DNA of 7,160 nucleotides from positions 1 to 7,160 of the forward strand of contig JBMFIF010000070.1 of assembly GCA_049976445.1 (NCBI GenBank), in the 5' to 3' direction. A program made the position numbers and the translations under genes. The notes beneath the pieces were generated by a model. The model saw only the letters and a program-made list of their open reading frames with translations. It did no database searches and was not told the DNA's origin. This document shows, piece after piece, positions 1 to 5,039 of the stretch (positions are counted from its first letter, which is position 1; each line of letters starts with the position of its first letter). Origin of the DNA: JAVZOV01 sp049976445. Its GTDB lineage: Archaea; Thermoproteota; Thermoprotei; Gearchaeales; WAQG01.

Positions 1-74
1 TATTCAAAGATATTCACCGACACCTCACCACAAGTAGTACCGCAAACTCACATAAAGCTTATGTGGACAGTCTC
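1..74. mobile_element. Terminal part of a probable insertion sequence, truncated by the left window edge
   Basis: The 19 bases at 56-74 (ending GGACAGTCTC) match 17 of 19 bases of the right end of the 61-bp element at 4930-4990, whose boundaries are fixed by a target duplication. This makes 74 the likely outer end of a related element extending left of the window. A short inverted repeat CACATAA/TTATGTG (49-55, 59-65) lies just inside the end. On the minus strand a GTG codon at 17-15 follows a GGTGAGGTG Shine-Dalgarno-like motif (29-21) by three bases, so a transposase could start here and run out of the window, but only five codons are visible. If the duplication is also 9 bp, the right copy would be 75-83. 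The IS family cannot be named from this fragment. Confidence 0.5.
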
Positions 75-122
75 CAATTTAAGATGATATTTTTAAATAT
101 CTCGTATATTAAGTTTTGTGCA

Positions 123-218
123 TTAAGTTGCCACGTCCCTGCTGTCTAACCCAAACGCTGACTCAATAACCTCAGGACCTATATCATCACCATCTATCAC
201 AACTACAACATACTTCAT
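123..218 (-). pseudogene. 31-codon ORF resembling the N-terminus of isopropylmalate/isocitrate dehydrogenase (LeuB-like relic)
   Basis: From ATG at 218 the frame reads MKYVVVVIDGDDIGPEVIES and ends at TAA after 31 codons. The stretch VIDGDDIGPEVIE resembles the first beta strand and following motif of LeuB/isocitrate dehydrogenases, normally close to V-I-x-G-D-G-I-G-P-E-V. Here the second glycine is Asp. Intact LeuB is about 330-360 residues, so this would be a remnant only. The nearby leuC and leuD fit a broken leucine-pathway gene, and the probable IS end at position 74 offers a cause for the truncation. I could not follow the rest of LeuB in any frame between 123 and 75. A chance ORF or an independent small protein remains possible. 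Confidence 0.3.
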
Positions 219-298
219 GAAACATCCATAAATAAAAATAATACAAATAAAATTTTTCTGCCTTATGCTTTGTTGCAAATTCTAGACTTATTTCATTA

Positions 299-502
299 TT
301 ATTTTTCTTTAATTTTATATTTTCCAAATTGTCTGGCAATTTTTGTAGCCTTGTATGGATCTAATCTCGTGATCCTAAAGATAAAATCTATACGTTTTGT
401 TTTATTAATCCAATTTATCATGTGATTTATTATTAACACTTTATATTTTTCTTCACATTTTTCTCTTGAATTATCGATCAAAAAAGTATATTGACAGATC
501 AT
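299..502 (-). CDS. Doubtful small hypothetical protein (67 aa)
   Basis: The frame from ATG 502 to TAA 299 encodes 67 basic residues. The C-terminal third, including RITRLDPYKATKIARQFGKY, has an amphipathic, protein-like composition, while the N-terminal half is a poorly convincing Ile/Asn/Lys-rich stretch. An in-frame TTG lies at 517. No Shine-Dalgarno motif precedes ATG 502; a T-rich block about 20-25 bases upstream could serve a leaderless start. No family is recognised. It sits in a decayed segment and its 5' end touches the frameshifted plus-strand gene tail at 482-644, so it may be a relic or a chance ORF in AT-rich DNA. Confidence 0.27.
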   Translation of the reverse strand: MICQYTFLIDNSREKCEEKYKVLIINHMINWINKTKRIDFIFRITRLDPYKATKIARQFGKYKIKEK

Positions 503-644
503 TTTTTGAGTATGCAATTACTAAAAAATTAAGTGACGATTTACCAGAAATTAAAGAATTAACAAAATATCCTATGATGAGAAAGATCAAGTTCCCATAA
601 TCGCTAAACTAAAGCTAATAGAGTATAAAGAATTCGGTAGATAA
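482..644 (+). pseudogene. Frameshifted 3' remnant of an unidentified gene
   Basis: Two plus-strand frames join into one protein-like tail. The first (about 482-600) reads KKYIDRSFFEYAITKKLSDD, then LPEIKELTKYP, and stops at TAA 598-600 soon afterwards. Overlapping it, the frame one base back reads DEKDQVPIIAKLKLIEYKEF-G-R and stops at TAA 642-644. The switch falls between about 555 and 597, where a single lost base, or two gained bases, would restore continuity. Composition is acidic and lysine-rich in both halves, unlike random AT-rich translation. No start codon or upstream domain is visible, so only the C-terminal end survives. It lies 137 bp upstream of, and in the same direction as, the aspartic protease gene, so it may be the former partner of that gene. 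Family not recognised. Confidence 0.4.
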
Positions 645-739
645 TTGTGCCTTGCCATAATTCTTAAAAATGTTTTCATGATCTTCATAAAATGATGATC
701 TTCTTATCGTTTATGCAATAAAGTACTTGTTTGTGAATG

Positions 740-746
740 TTTATAT
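740..746 (+). promoter_or_regulatory. TATA box of the aspartic protease gene
   Basis: TTTATAT lies about 25 bases before position 768, placing the predicted transcription start just upstream of the AAGGGG ribosome-binding site at 769-774. An ATG at 758 would lie upstream of this transcription start, which argues against it as the initiation codon. Confidence 0.45.
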
Positions 747-768
747 CTTAGTTTTTGATGCAATTTTT

Positions 769-774
769 AAGGGG
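769..774 (+). promoter_or_regulatory. Ribosome-binding site that decides the protease start
   Basis: AAGGGG is followed by a 7-base spacer and TTG at 782. The alternative ATG at 758 has no such motif. The site therefore favours the TTG start, giving a protein that begins MGHVEVDV, similar to what I recall of archaeal members of this family. Confidence 0.5.
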
Positions 775-781
775 AAAATTA

Positions 782-1138
782 TTGGGACACGTAGAGGTTG
801 ATGTTATAATTGGGGATTTAGAAGGGAAAAAACGTATTAAAGTGACTGCATTAGTGGATACAGGAGCGACGTTTACTGTAATTCCTGAAAACATTAGTAA
901 AGACCTTAATCTCACTTATACTGGTGAGAAGGTAAAAGTTTCTACTGCTAAGGGTTATGATGAACTTGATTTAGTACACGCTATTTTAGAAATCGATAAA
1001 AAGAGGAGAATCATGCCAGTTTTAATAAGCAAACACATTGATAGAGTTTTGATAGGAGTTATAACACTTGAAGCAATGCAATTACGTGTTAATCCGCTCA
1101 CCGGAAAACTAGAAGAATACACAATCCTACTTTATTAA
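782..1138 (+). CDS. Retropepsin-like (clan AA) single-domain aspartic protease
   Basis: An 118-residue protein with the hallmark of half-size, pepsin/retropepsin-type aspartic proteases: hydrophobic-hydrophobic-Asp-Thr-Gly-Ala, here ALVDTGATFTVIP (residues 23-35), with D26 as the catalytic aspartate. A second family motif, VLIGVITLEAMQLRVNP (89-105), matches the usual L-[IL]-G-x-x-x-L-E flap/core segment near the C-terminus. Such proteins are expected to work as homodimers, each subunit giving one Asp. There is no signal peptide or membrane segment, so it is probably cytoplasmic. The start is set at TTG 782 from the ribosome-binding site, the TATA position and family length; ATG 758 would add eight residues. 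It stands alone with its own TATA box, downstream of a frameshifted gene tail. Cellular substrates of archaeal members are unknown, and a mobile-element origin is possible but not shown here. Confidence 0.85.
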   Translation: MGHVEVDVIIGDLEGKKRIKVTALVDTGATFTVIPENISKDLNLTYTGEKVKVSTAKGYDELDLVHAILEIDKKRRIMPVLISKHIDRVLIGVITLEAMQLRVNPLTGKLEEYTILLY

Positions 1139-1168
1139 TATACTAGTTACTTAACGCATCTATAGGAA

Positions 1169-1190
1169 TTTTTAGATGTTTTTGTTCACA
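1169..1190 (+). terminator. Poly-T termination region after the protease gene
   Basis: Two runs of five T (about 1170-1184) occur 30-45 bases after the stop codon, without a strong hairpin. Archaeal RNA polymerase terminates at such T tracts, so this is the likely end of the transcript. Confidence 0.35.
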
Positions 1191-1557
1191 ACCTTTTACA
1201 ATACTCCTCATTTTTATGTGATTTTTATTGCGCTCATGTATATGTCCAAACTCTTTTCCCAAACAAATAGCATCACACAAATAAACAGTAGATCAAAAAT
1301 AGTATCCTCAGGACCCACTAGCATGAACTAAAAGCTGCATACGCATCTATCATTTTAAGCAATTATATTAAACAAAGAATCTCTTAGTCTTGGTAATAAA
1401 ATTAAGCTAGGCTTTTTATAGCTTAAATAATAGCATGCTATATTGCTGTCTTTCTTTTTATTAATTAATCGGTGAATCTAAGTTACAAAAAATCAACATT
1501 AAGTAAAATATCTACTACATTAAGAACAAGAATGCTGAGCTAATCAATGCTATTAAC

Positions 1558-1565
1558 TTTATATT
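1558..1565 (+). promoter_or_regulatory. TATA box of tRNA-Ala
   Basis: TTTATATT is centred about 28 bases before the first base of the tRNA, the expected distance for transcription starting within a few bases of the mature 5' end. Confidence 0.5.
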
Positions 1566-1589
1566 CTCCTTATCTCTAAACTTTATTGT

Positions 1590-1662
1590 GGGCCGGTAGT
1601 TCAGCTGGGAGAATGCCCGCCTTGCACGCGGGAGGTCGCGGGTTCAAATCCCGCCCGGTCCA
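1590..1662 (+). tRNA. tRNA-Ala (anticodon UGC)
   Basis: A complete 73-nt cloverleaf. The acceptor stem GGGCCGG/CCGGTCC contains the G3:U70 wobble pair that is the identity element for alanyl-tRNA synthetase. The anticodon stem CCCGC/GCGGG encloses loop CTTGCAC with anticodon TGC, and the T arm contains GGTTCAAATCC. The discriminator is A at 1662 and CCA is not encoded. There is no intron. The gene is far richer in G+C than its flanks, as expected for a stable RNA in a thermophile. Two miniature elements lie immediately downstream. Confidence 0.97.
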
Positions 1663-1686
1663 CTCTCTTTGTTCTACTAACATTGC

Positions 1687-1840
1687 TTTTAAGTTAAGTC
1701 CTTTTGTTTTTGTCATTTATGCGAAAATTGATCGGTTACGAGCTTGTTCTCCCTATTTCCAGTCCCTTTTGAGCAATATCAATCCTACCTTACTTTTACT
1801 AACCAAATAAATGACACACCCAAGAGGACTTAACTTAAAA
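1687..1840. mobile_element. 154-bp miniature inverted-repeat element downstream of tRNA-Ala
   Basis: The ends form an inverted repeat of 34 bp (1687-1720 against 1807-1840) with 30 matches. The outermost 16 bases, TTTTAAGTTAAGTCCT, are perfect, and so are the innermost 10, TGTCATTTAT. The 86-bp interior holds no gene. Size, terminal repeats and lack of coding capacity are those of a MITE. No clear flanking target duplication is visible, so a large transcribed stem-loop is an alternative. It begins 25 bp after the tRNA-Ala gene. The parent transposase is not in the window. Confidence 0.6.
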
Positions 1841-1902
1841 TATGAATCTTTCGTTTTTGTGATAAAAGAAGGACAAACTTCACCCTTCAGGGTGGAGTAA
1901 AA

Positions 1903-1910
1903 TTTAAATA
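1903..1910 (+). promoter_or_regulatory. Candidate TATA box for the omega-RNA-like transcript
   Basis: TTTAAATA lies between the left hairpin and the structured right part. A start about 25 bases downstream (about 1930) would give an RNA beginning just before the 1937-1952 hairpin. Such sequence is common in AT-rich DNA, so this is suggestive only. Confidence 0.35.
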
Positions 1911-1929
1911 CTCAGACACACTATACTCT

Positions 1930-2003
1930 ACAGTAGCACCCGTAAAGGGGTGTAACCCTCGAGACCTCGGGAAACCCTCTTCAAAGCGGGGAAGAGGTCA
2001 GAC
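1930..2003 (+). ncRNA. Orphan omega-RNA (reRNA)-like structured RNA
   Basis: Hairpin CACCC/GGGTG (1937-1941 and 1948-1952, loop GTAAAG) is followed by a G/C-rich linker and the terminal hairpin CCTCTTC/GAAGAGG (1976-1982 and 1991-1997). The segment ends in GAGGTCAG, the position where the right end of tnpB elements meets flanking DNA. In IS605-type systems this right-end RNA is the scaffold bound by the TnpB nuclease, and the flanking bases just after it become the guide. Here the guide would start near 2002 (ACAATGATTATAACTTTT or similar). No tnpB is present, so any partner would have to be encoded elsewhere. Transcription is inferred only from the nearby TATA-like sequence and the T-rich stretch after 2015. 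Confidence 0.45.
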
Positions 2004-2235
2004 AATGATTATAACTTTTCCTTAACCTTTTTGTTTTTGAAACATTCTTGTAGGTAATATAACATTAATGTTACTCGATTAACCTTTGTCGTGAATGAAT
2101 TTTGATCAGTGTGTCATATGGATAACACTCTCTTTACTAAAACTTTCAAAGCCATGAGTAAACGAAGCATGACATTCCCAAAATCCCGAACAAATATGCC
2201 AAAAATTGACCGAATAACTATAATTGTAACAATTT

Positions 2236-2745
2236 TTATTCTCTTTTAACGGATTCACTTTGTTGTTTTGAAATGAGAAAGTTCAGTAAACCACCAGATT
2301 TTACAATTTCTAATGCTATGCCACTTAATGGGCGTCCTTTTAAAACTTTATCACCTATAGTAACCTCACCAACTTCAATATGAACCTGAGCATAGTCACC
2401 CTCATTAACACCACTTTTACTAATATTAGGAACAACCATAACAGGCAAACCATTATTCACAGCATTTCTATAAAATATTCTAGCAAAAGATTCAGCCAAC
2501 ACAGCCCTAACACCAGCAGCCTTAAGAGCAATGGCGGCCTGCTCTCTGCTCGAACCCATACCAAAAGCTTTCCCAGCCACAAGAATAACACCCTTGCTAG
2601 CCTTCTTAGGAAACTCAGGATCTACAGGTTCAAAGACATGCTGTGCAAGTATGATAGGATCAGTATAAACCAAATACCTAGCAGGAATTATCACATCAGT
2701 ATCTATCTTATCGCCAACCTTTAACACATAACCCTCAATTAACAT
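2236..2745 (-). CDS. leuD: 3-isopropylmalate dehydratase small subunit
   Basis: 169 residues, the usual size of archaeal LeuD. With LeuC it forms isopropylmalate isomerase, converting 2-isopropylmalate to 3-isopropylmalate in leucine synthesis. Family signatures are GDKIDTDVIIPARYL (11-25), the swivel-domain segment VAGKAFGMGSSREQAAIALK, and FARIFYRNAVNNGLP. The substrate loop reads Y24-L-V-Y-T-D29. Work on Methanocaldococcus proteins linked YLVYT to isopropylmalate and YLRT to homoaconitate, so leucine synthesis is favoured over lysine-type homoaconitase. The start is ATG 2745, preceded by a strong GGAGGGGTG ribosome-binding site five bases away. It begins 17 bases after the leuC stop, so the two genes are surely one operon. 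The C-terminal tail (about 15 residues, KQQSESVKRE) is hydrophilic and probably not part of the fold. Confidence 0.93.
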   Translation of the reverse strand: MLIEGYVLKVGDKIDTDVIIPARYLVYTDPIILAQHVFEPVDPEFPKKASKGVILVAGKAFGMGSSREQAAIALKAAGVRAVLAESFARIFYRNAVNNGLPVMVVPNISKSGVNEGDYAQVHIEVGEVTIGDKVLKGRPLSGIALEIVKSGGLLNFLISKQQSESVKRE

Positions 2746-2750
2746 AACAA

Positions 2751-2759
2751 CACCCCTCC
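2751..2759 (-). promoter_or_regulatory. Ribosome-binding site of leuD
   Basis: GGAGGGGTG on the minus strand lies in the leuC-leuD gap, five bases before the ATG. Its complementarity to the archaeal 16S tail (CACCTCC) indicates independent initiation on the bicistronic mRNA. Confidence 0.7.
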
Positions 2760-2762
2760 ACG

Positions 2763-4001
2763 TTAAGACTTTAAATACTTCCTAGGATCAACAATCTTCC
2801 CCTCAACAGCTGAAGCTGCAGCAGTAGCAGGGTTAGCTAAATAAATCTTAGCACTGGGATGCCCCATTCTGCCCTTAAAATTCCTATTACTAGTGGAAAC
2901 AACAACCTCATCAGGACCAGCAATGCCAAAATGTCCGCCTATACACGGGCCACATGTTCCAAAAGTAACAACACAACCAGCCTTAGTAAGAATATCAATA
3001 TAACCAAGTCTTAATGCCTCTCCAAAAACACCCCTAGACGCAGGTATTACAATACACCTACTTTTTACACGCCTACCCTTTAATATCTTAGCAGCAACCT
3101 CAATATCACTCAACCTACCATTAGTACAAGAACCAATAAACACATAATCCACATCCATACCCTCAACCTCACTAACAGACTTAACATTATCCACCGAATC
3201 AGGAACAGCAACTAAAGGTTCAATACCATCCAACTCAATACCAATTTCATCATTATACTCACCTTTAACCATAGGAACACTAACATCTACACCACGCATA
3301 TTTTTAATATACTCAACAGTCACTACATCAGGAATGAACATTAAAGTATCAGCACCCATCTCAATACCCATATTAGCAACAGTAGCCCTATAATCCATCG
3401 AGAATTCTTTAGGATGCTCAACATAAAATTCTAACGAAATACCATTAAAATACTCAGCACCATACTTACCTAAAATATATAAAGCAACATCTTTACCCAT
3501 GATTCCATCATGCAGACTACCAAACAAATTAACTTTCACAGGTTCAGGAACAACTAACCAAGTACTTCCAGTCATAGCAATAGCAGCTATATCACTAGCC
3601 CCAAGACCCTGAGCAAAAGCACCCAAAGCACCAACAGTCACAGTATGACTATCAGCCCCCATAACAACAGTACCAGGAACAACATATCTCTCCAAAAGCA
3701 ATTGATGCAATATACCATCACCAACATCATGAAAAGCTGACACACCATACTCACGCATAAACCTCCTAAGAGACACCTGTATCTCAGCAGCCCTCTGAGT
3801 AGGCGGAGGAACCATATGATCAAAAGCAATAACTAAATTGCCGGCATTAACACTACCCCCCACTTTCTCCACAACCTCCACAACATGATACCCAGTTAGA
3901 TCATGAAACGCCACTAAATCAACCTTTACCTCCACTACATCACCAGGACTAACACTCCTACCAGCAGCCCTACTAAGTATTGTCTCAGTAAGAGACCGCA
4001 T
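2763..4001 (-). CDS. leuC: 3-isopropylmalate dehydratase large subunit
   Basis: 412 residues, typical of the archaeal two-subunit aconitase-superfamily enzymes. The three 4Fe-4S cluster ligands are present as C292 in IGSCTNGR and C350 and C353 in FGTCGPCIGGHFG. Other active-site motifs are FHD (32-34), FDHMVPPPTQ (60-69), GADSHT (115-120) and the arginine-bearing SNRNFKGRMG (371-380). It is cytosolic and pairs with LeuD, encoded just downstream. The start chosen is ATG 4001, giving MRSLTETILSRAAGR as in relatives, with AGGTG (4008-4004) only two bases upstream. ATG 4019 or TTG 4022 would add six or seven residues (MMCFLGV) that the family does not need. Homoaconitase activity cannot be excluded, because some archaea use one isomerase for both pathways, but the LeuD loop argues for isopropylmalate. 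Confidence 0.93.
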   Translation of the reverse strand: MRSLTETILSRAAGRSVSPGDVVEVKVDLVAFHDLTGYHVVEVVEKVGGSVNAGNLVIAFDHMVPPPTQRAAEIQVSLRRFMREYGVSAFHDVGDGILHQLLLERYVVPGTVVMGADSHTVTVGALGAFAQGLGASDIAAIAMTGSTWLVVPEPVKVNLFGSLHDGIMGKDVALYILGKYGAEYFNGISLEFYVEHPKEFSMDYRATVANMGIEMGADTLMFIPDVVTVEYIKNMRGVDVSVPMVKGEYNDEIGIELDGIEPLVAVPDSVDNVKSVSEVEGMDVDYVFIGSCTNGRLSDIEVAAKILKGRRVKSRCIVIPASRGVFGEALRLGYIDILTKAGCVVTFGTCGPCIGGHFGIAGPDEVVVSTSNRNFKGRMGHPSAKIYLANPATAAASAVEGKIVDPRKYLKS

Positions 4002-4050
4002 AACACCTAAAAAACACATCAAATATTTATCCTTTACTAAACAACACTAT

Positions 4051-4064
4051 CATATACATAAAAA
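4051..4064 (-). promoter_or_regulatory. Candidate promoter of the leuCD operon
   Basis: On the minus strand the T/A-rich box TTTTTATGTATATG lies 50-63 bases before the leuC ATG, predicting a transcription start near 4028 and a leader of about 27 bases that holds the AGGTG site. The 100-bp gap after the CBS gene also contains T tracts that could end the upstream transcript. Read-through from the CBS gene remains possible. Confidence 0.35.
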
Positions 4065-4101
4065 TAACACAAAAATTCAGTCGTCAACATCTTATTAATT
4101 A

Positions 4102-4503
4102 TCAATAAATTTTTGATAACGCCTCAAGTATACGTCTTTCCCCCAAAATATCCCTTATAGACACAATTCCAGAAAGCCCCCCATCCTTACTTAATACTAT
4201 CAAATGTCTAACACCATGCCTAATCATCTTCTCCGCAGCAACTGAAATAAAATCATCCTCACTAACAGTTACCAAATTTCTTACACTACCTACCTTCTCA
4301 ACAGGATCAAGAAGAGACCCACCACTAGCCAACGCTCTTATAACATCCCGTTCAGTAATAATACCAAACAATCTACCACCATCAGTTATAATCACAGATC
4401 CAACATTCTTAGATGCCATAAGCCTAACAGCCTCAATAACAGGAACACCCCTCTCTACAGTAATCAAATCCCTTCTAACCAAACTACCAACTCTAATATT
4501 CAT
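4102..4503 (-). CDS. Two-CBS-domain protein
   Basis: 133 residues made almost entirely of two CBS domains forming one Bateman module: CBS1 about 6-61 and CBS2 about 70-123. Each ends with the typical strand-turn-helix motif, GIITERD (47-53) and GIVSIRD (112-118), where the acidic residue usually contacts the ribose of a bound adenine nucleotide. Members bind AMP, ATP, SAM or similar ligands and act as sensors; a stand-alone protein like this one probably regulates a partner not fused to it. The partner is unknown. Its location just upstream of and codirectional with leuCD makes a metabolic link possible, though the 100-bp gap and the separate leuC promoter weaken this. The ATG at 4503 is directly served by a TATA box 28 bases upstream and lacks a ribosome-binding site, so the mRNA is probably leaderless. 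Confidence 0.88.
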   Translation of the reverse strand: MNIRVGSLVRRDLITVERGVPVIEAVRLMASKNVGSVIITDGGRLFGIITERDVIRALASGGSLLDPVEKVGSVRNLVTVSEDDFISVAAEKMIRHGVRHLIVLSKDGGLSGIVSIRDILGERRILEALSKIY

Positions 4504-4526
4504 AAATACATATTAACATTAATAAA

Positions 4527-4535
4527 TATATAAAA
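4527..4535 (-). promoter_or_regulatory. TATA box giving a leaderless CBS mRNA
   Basis: TTTTATATA on the minus strand is centred 28 bases before the ATG at 4503. This is the normal TATA-to-start distance, so transcription should begin at or next to the A of the start codon. Confidence 0.6.
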
Positions 4536-4783
4536 CTGTCGTCATGAACAATATGACATATATACAAAAACATTAAAACCAAAACAACTTAACTTCATTA
4601 CCAATCCACAAATCTTTAAAAAATTGTTCATATTCAAAAACAAATAAAACAAACTTCACATTTAACTCAAGAAAAATCCTAAACATTAATAACACTAAGA
4701 TTCCAGCGTGACCTTCAAACAAGAAAAACACTACTATCAGTTCTCTCCCATTACTTAAGAATATTCAAAATTCTGAAAAAATG

Positions 4784-4801
4784 TTCAACTTAAAAGTTGA
4801 A
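4784..4801. repeat. 18-bp near-perfect palindrome
   Basis: Two 8-base arms, TTCAACTT and AAGTTGAA, flank a central AA. The symmetry would suit a dimeric DNA-binding protein, but no gene start is close by, and such palindromes occur by chance in AT-rich DNA. Confidence 0.3.
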
Positions 4802-4920
4802 ACCGTTTGATAAACACAAAATCTATTAGAATCCCTAAACGACTAGAACTAAATTACAACAAACTTCAAAAATATGATTAACCATTCACCAATCTTTTAC
4901 TACTTACAAATATAGAATAT

Positions 4921-4929
4921 CCCTCAACA
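4921..4929 (+). repeat. Left copy of 9-bp target-site duplication
   Basis: CCCTCAACA directly abuts the first base of the 61-bp element and is repeated exactly at 4991-4999. Confidence 0.7.
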
Positions 4930-4990
4930 GAGACTGCCCACTTACTATGTGATAGTGATGTTGTGGTTGATAGCTTATCTGGACAATCTC
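4930..4990. mobile_element. 61-bp miniature inverted-repeat element with 9-bp target duplication
   Basis: The element starts GAGACTGCCCA and ends TGGACAATCTC. These 11-base ends are inverted repeats with two transitions, which still pair as G-U wobbles in RNA. Perfect 9-bp copies of CCCTCAACA flank it flush on both sides, the mark of a cut-and-paste insertion. The last 19 bases (4972-4990) match 17 of 19 bases at 56-74, so the mobilising transposase probably belongs to the element at the left window edge. The interior has small hairpins such as ACTAT/ATAGT and no coding capacity. A 9-bp duplication occurs in several DDE families, so the family is not named. Confidence 0.72.
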
Positions 4991-4999
4991 CCCTCAACA
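4991..4999 (+). repeat. Right copy of 9-bp target-site duplication
   Basis: CCCTCAACA follows the last base of the 61-bp element without a gap and is identical to 4921-4929. Confidence 0.7.
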
Positions 5000-5039
5000 T
5001 GACAACAATAATTAATAGGACCCCACTTTTAATAGACTC

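Larger units (their letters stand above)
1139..1589. other. Gene-poor AT-rich interval, with a weak minus-strand ORF relic at 1143-1292
   Basis: No gene can be supported here. The only hint is a 49-codon open frame on the minus strand (1292 to the TAG at 1143). It contains LCDAICLGKEFGHIHERNKN and later MRSIVKGCEQKHLKIPIDAL. It has no convincing start codon, a stop directly upstream, and no family that I recognise. It may be the C-terminal scrap of a lost gene or a chance frame. The rest is AT-rich sequence ending in the tRNA-Ala promoter. Confidence 0.4.
1870..2003 (+). mobile_element. IS200/IS605-family relic or miniature derivative without tnpA or tnpB
   Basis: The left part is a hairpin (1877-1898) with stem CACCCT/AGGGTG extended by ACT/AGT, like the subterminal palindromes recognised by the TnpA Y1 transposase. 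The right part (1968-2002) has the layout common at the 3' end of tnpB elements: GGGAA, a C-rich arm, TTCAAAG, a G-rich arm, then GAGGTCAG. Here the arms are CCTCTTC/GAAGAGG with an 8-base loop. Only about 130 bp separate the outer signals, so tnpA and tnpB are absent. One reading frame stays open across the element (1846 to about 2030) and contains APVKGCNPRDLGKP, which may be a remnant of the TnpB C-terminal tail. Exact element ends cannot be fixed without an empty site. Confidence 0.55.
4504..4920. other. Gene-free AT-rich interval
   Basis: Apart from the CBS promoter, no ORF, RNA gene or clear operon signal is visible on either strand. The one structured spot is a palindrome at 4784-4801, TTCAACTT-AA-AAGTTGAA, with 8-base arms. 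It is too far from either flanking gene start to be assigned as an operator. The interval ends at the 61-bp miniature element. Confidence 0.5.

Noticed and set aside
56..83. A second complete 61-bp miniature element at the left edge
   Set aside because: No left terminal repeat or 9-bp copy of CAATTTAAG is found about 61 bp before position 74, so this copy must be longer and leave the window.
758..781. ATG 758 as the start of the aspartic protease
   Set aside because: It lies upstream of the predicted transcription start and lacks a ribosome-binding site, while TTG 782 has both a suitable site and the length expected for the family.
1641..1662. Integration (att) site with duplicated tRNA-Ala 3' end
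   Set aside because: No second copy of the tRNA-Ala 3' end occurs in the window, and no integrase gene is visible. The similar T-arm in tRNA-Ile is ordinary tRNA conservation.
1586..1810. 74-codon plus-strand ORF
   Set aside because: It runs through tRNA-Ala and into the 154-bp inverted-repeat element; the tRNA explains its first third and the rest has no protein-like character.
2380..2724. 114-codon plus-strand ORF
   Set aside because: It is the antisense shadow of leuD, which has a full set of family motifs on the other strand.
3638..3829. 63-codon minus-strand ORF rich in Leu and Val
   Set aside because: It is an out-of-frame shadow inside leuC; the hydrophobic look comes from leuC codon content, not a membrane protein.
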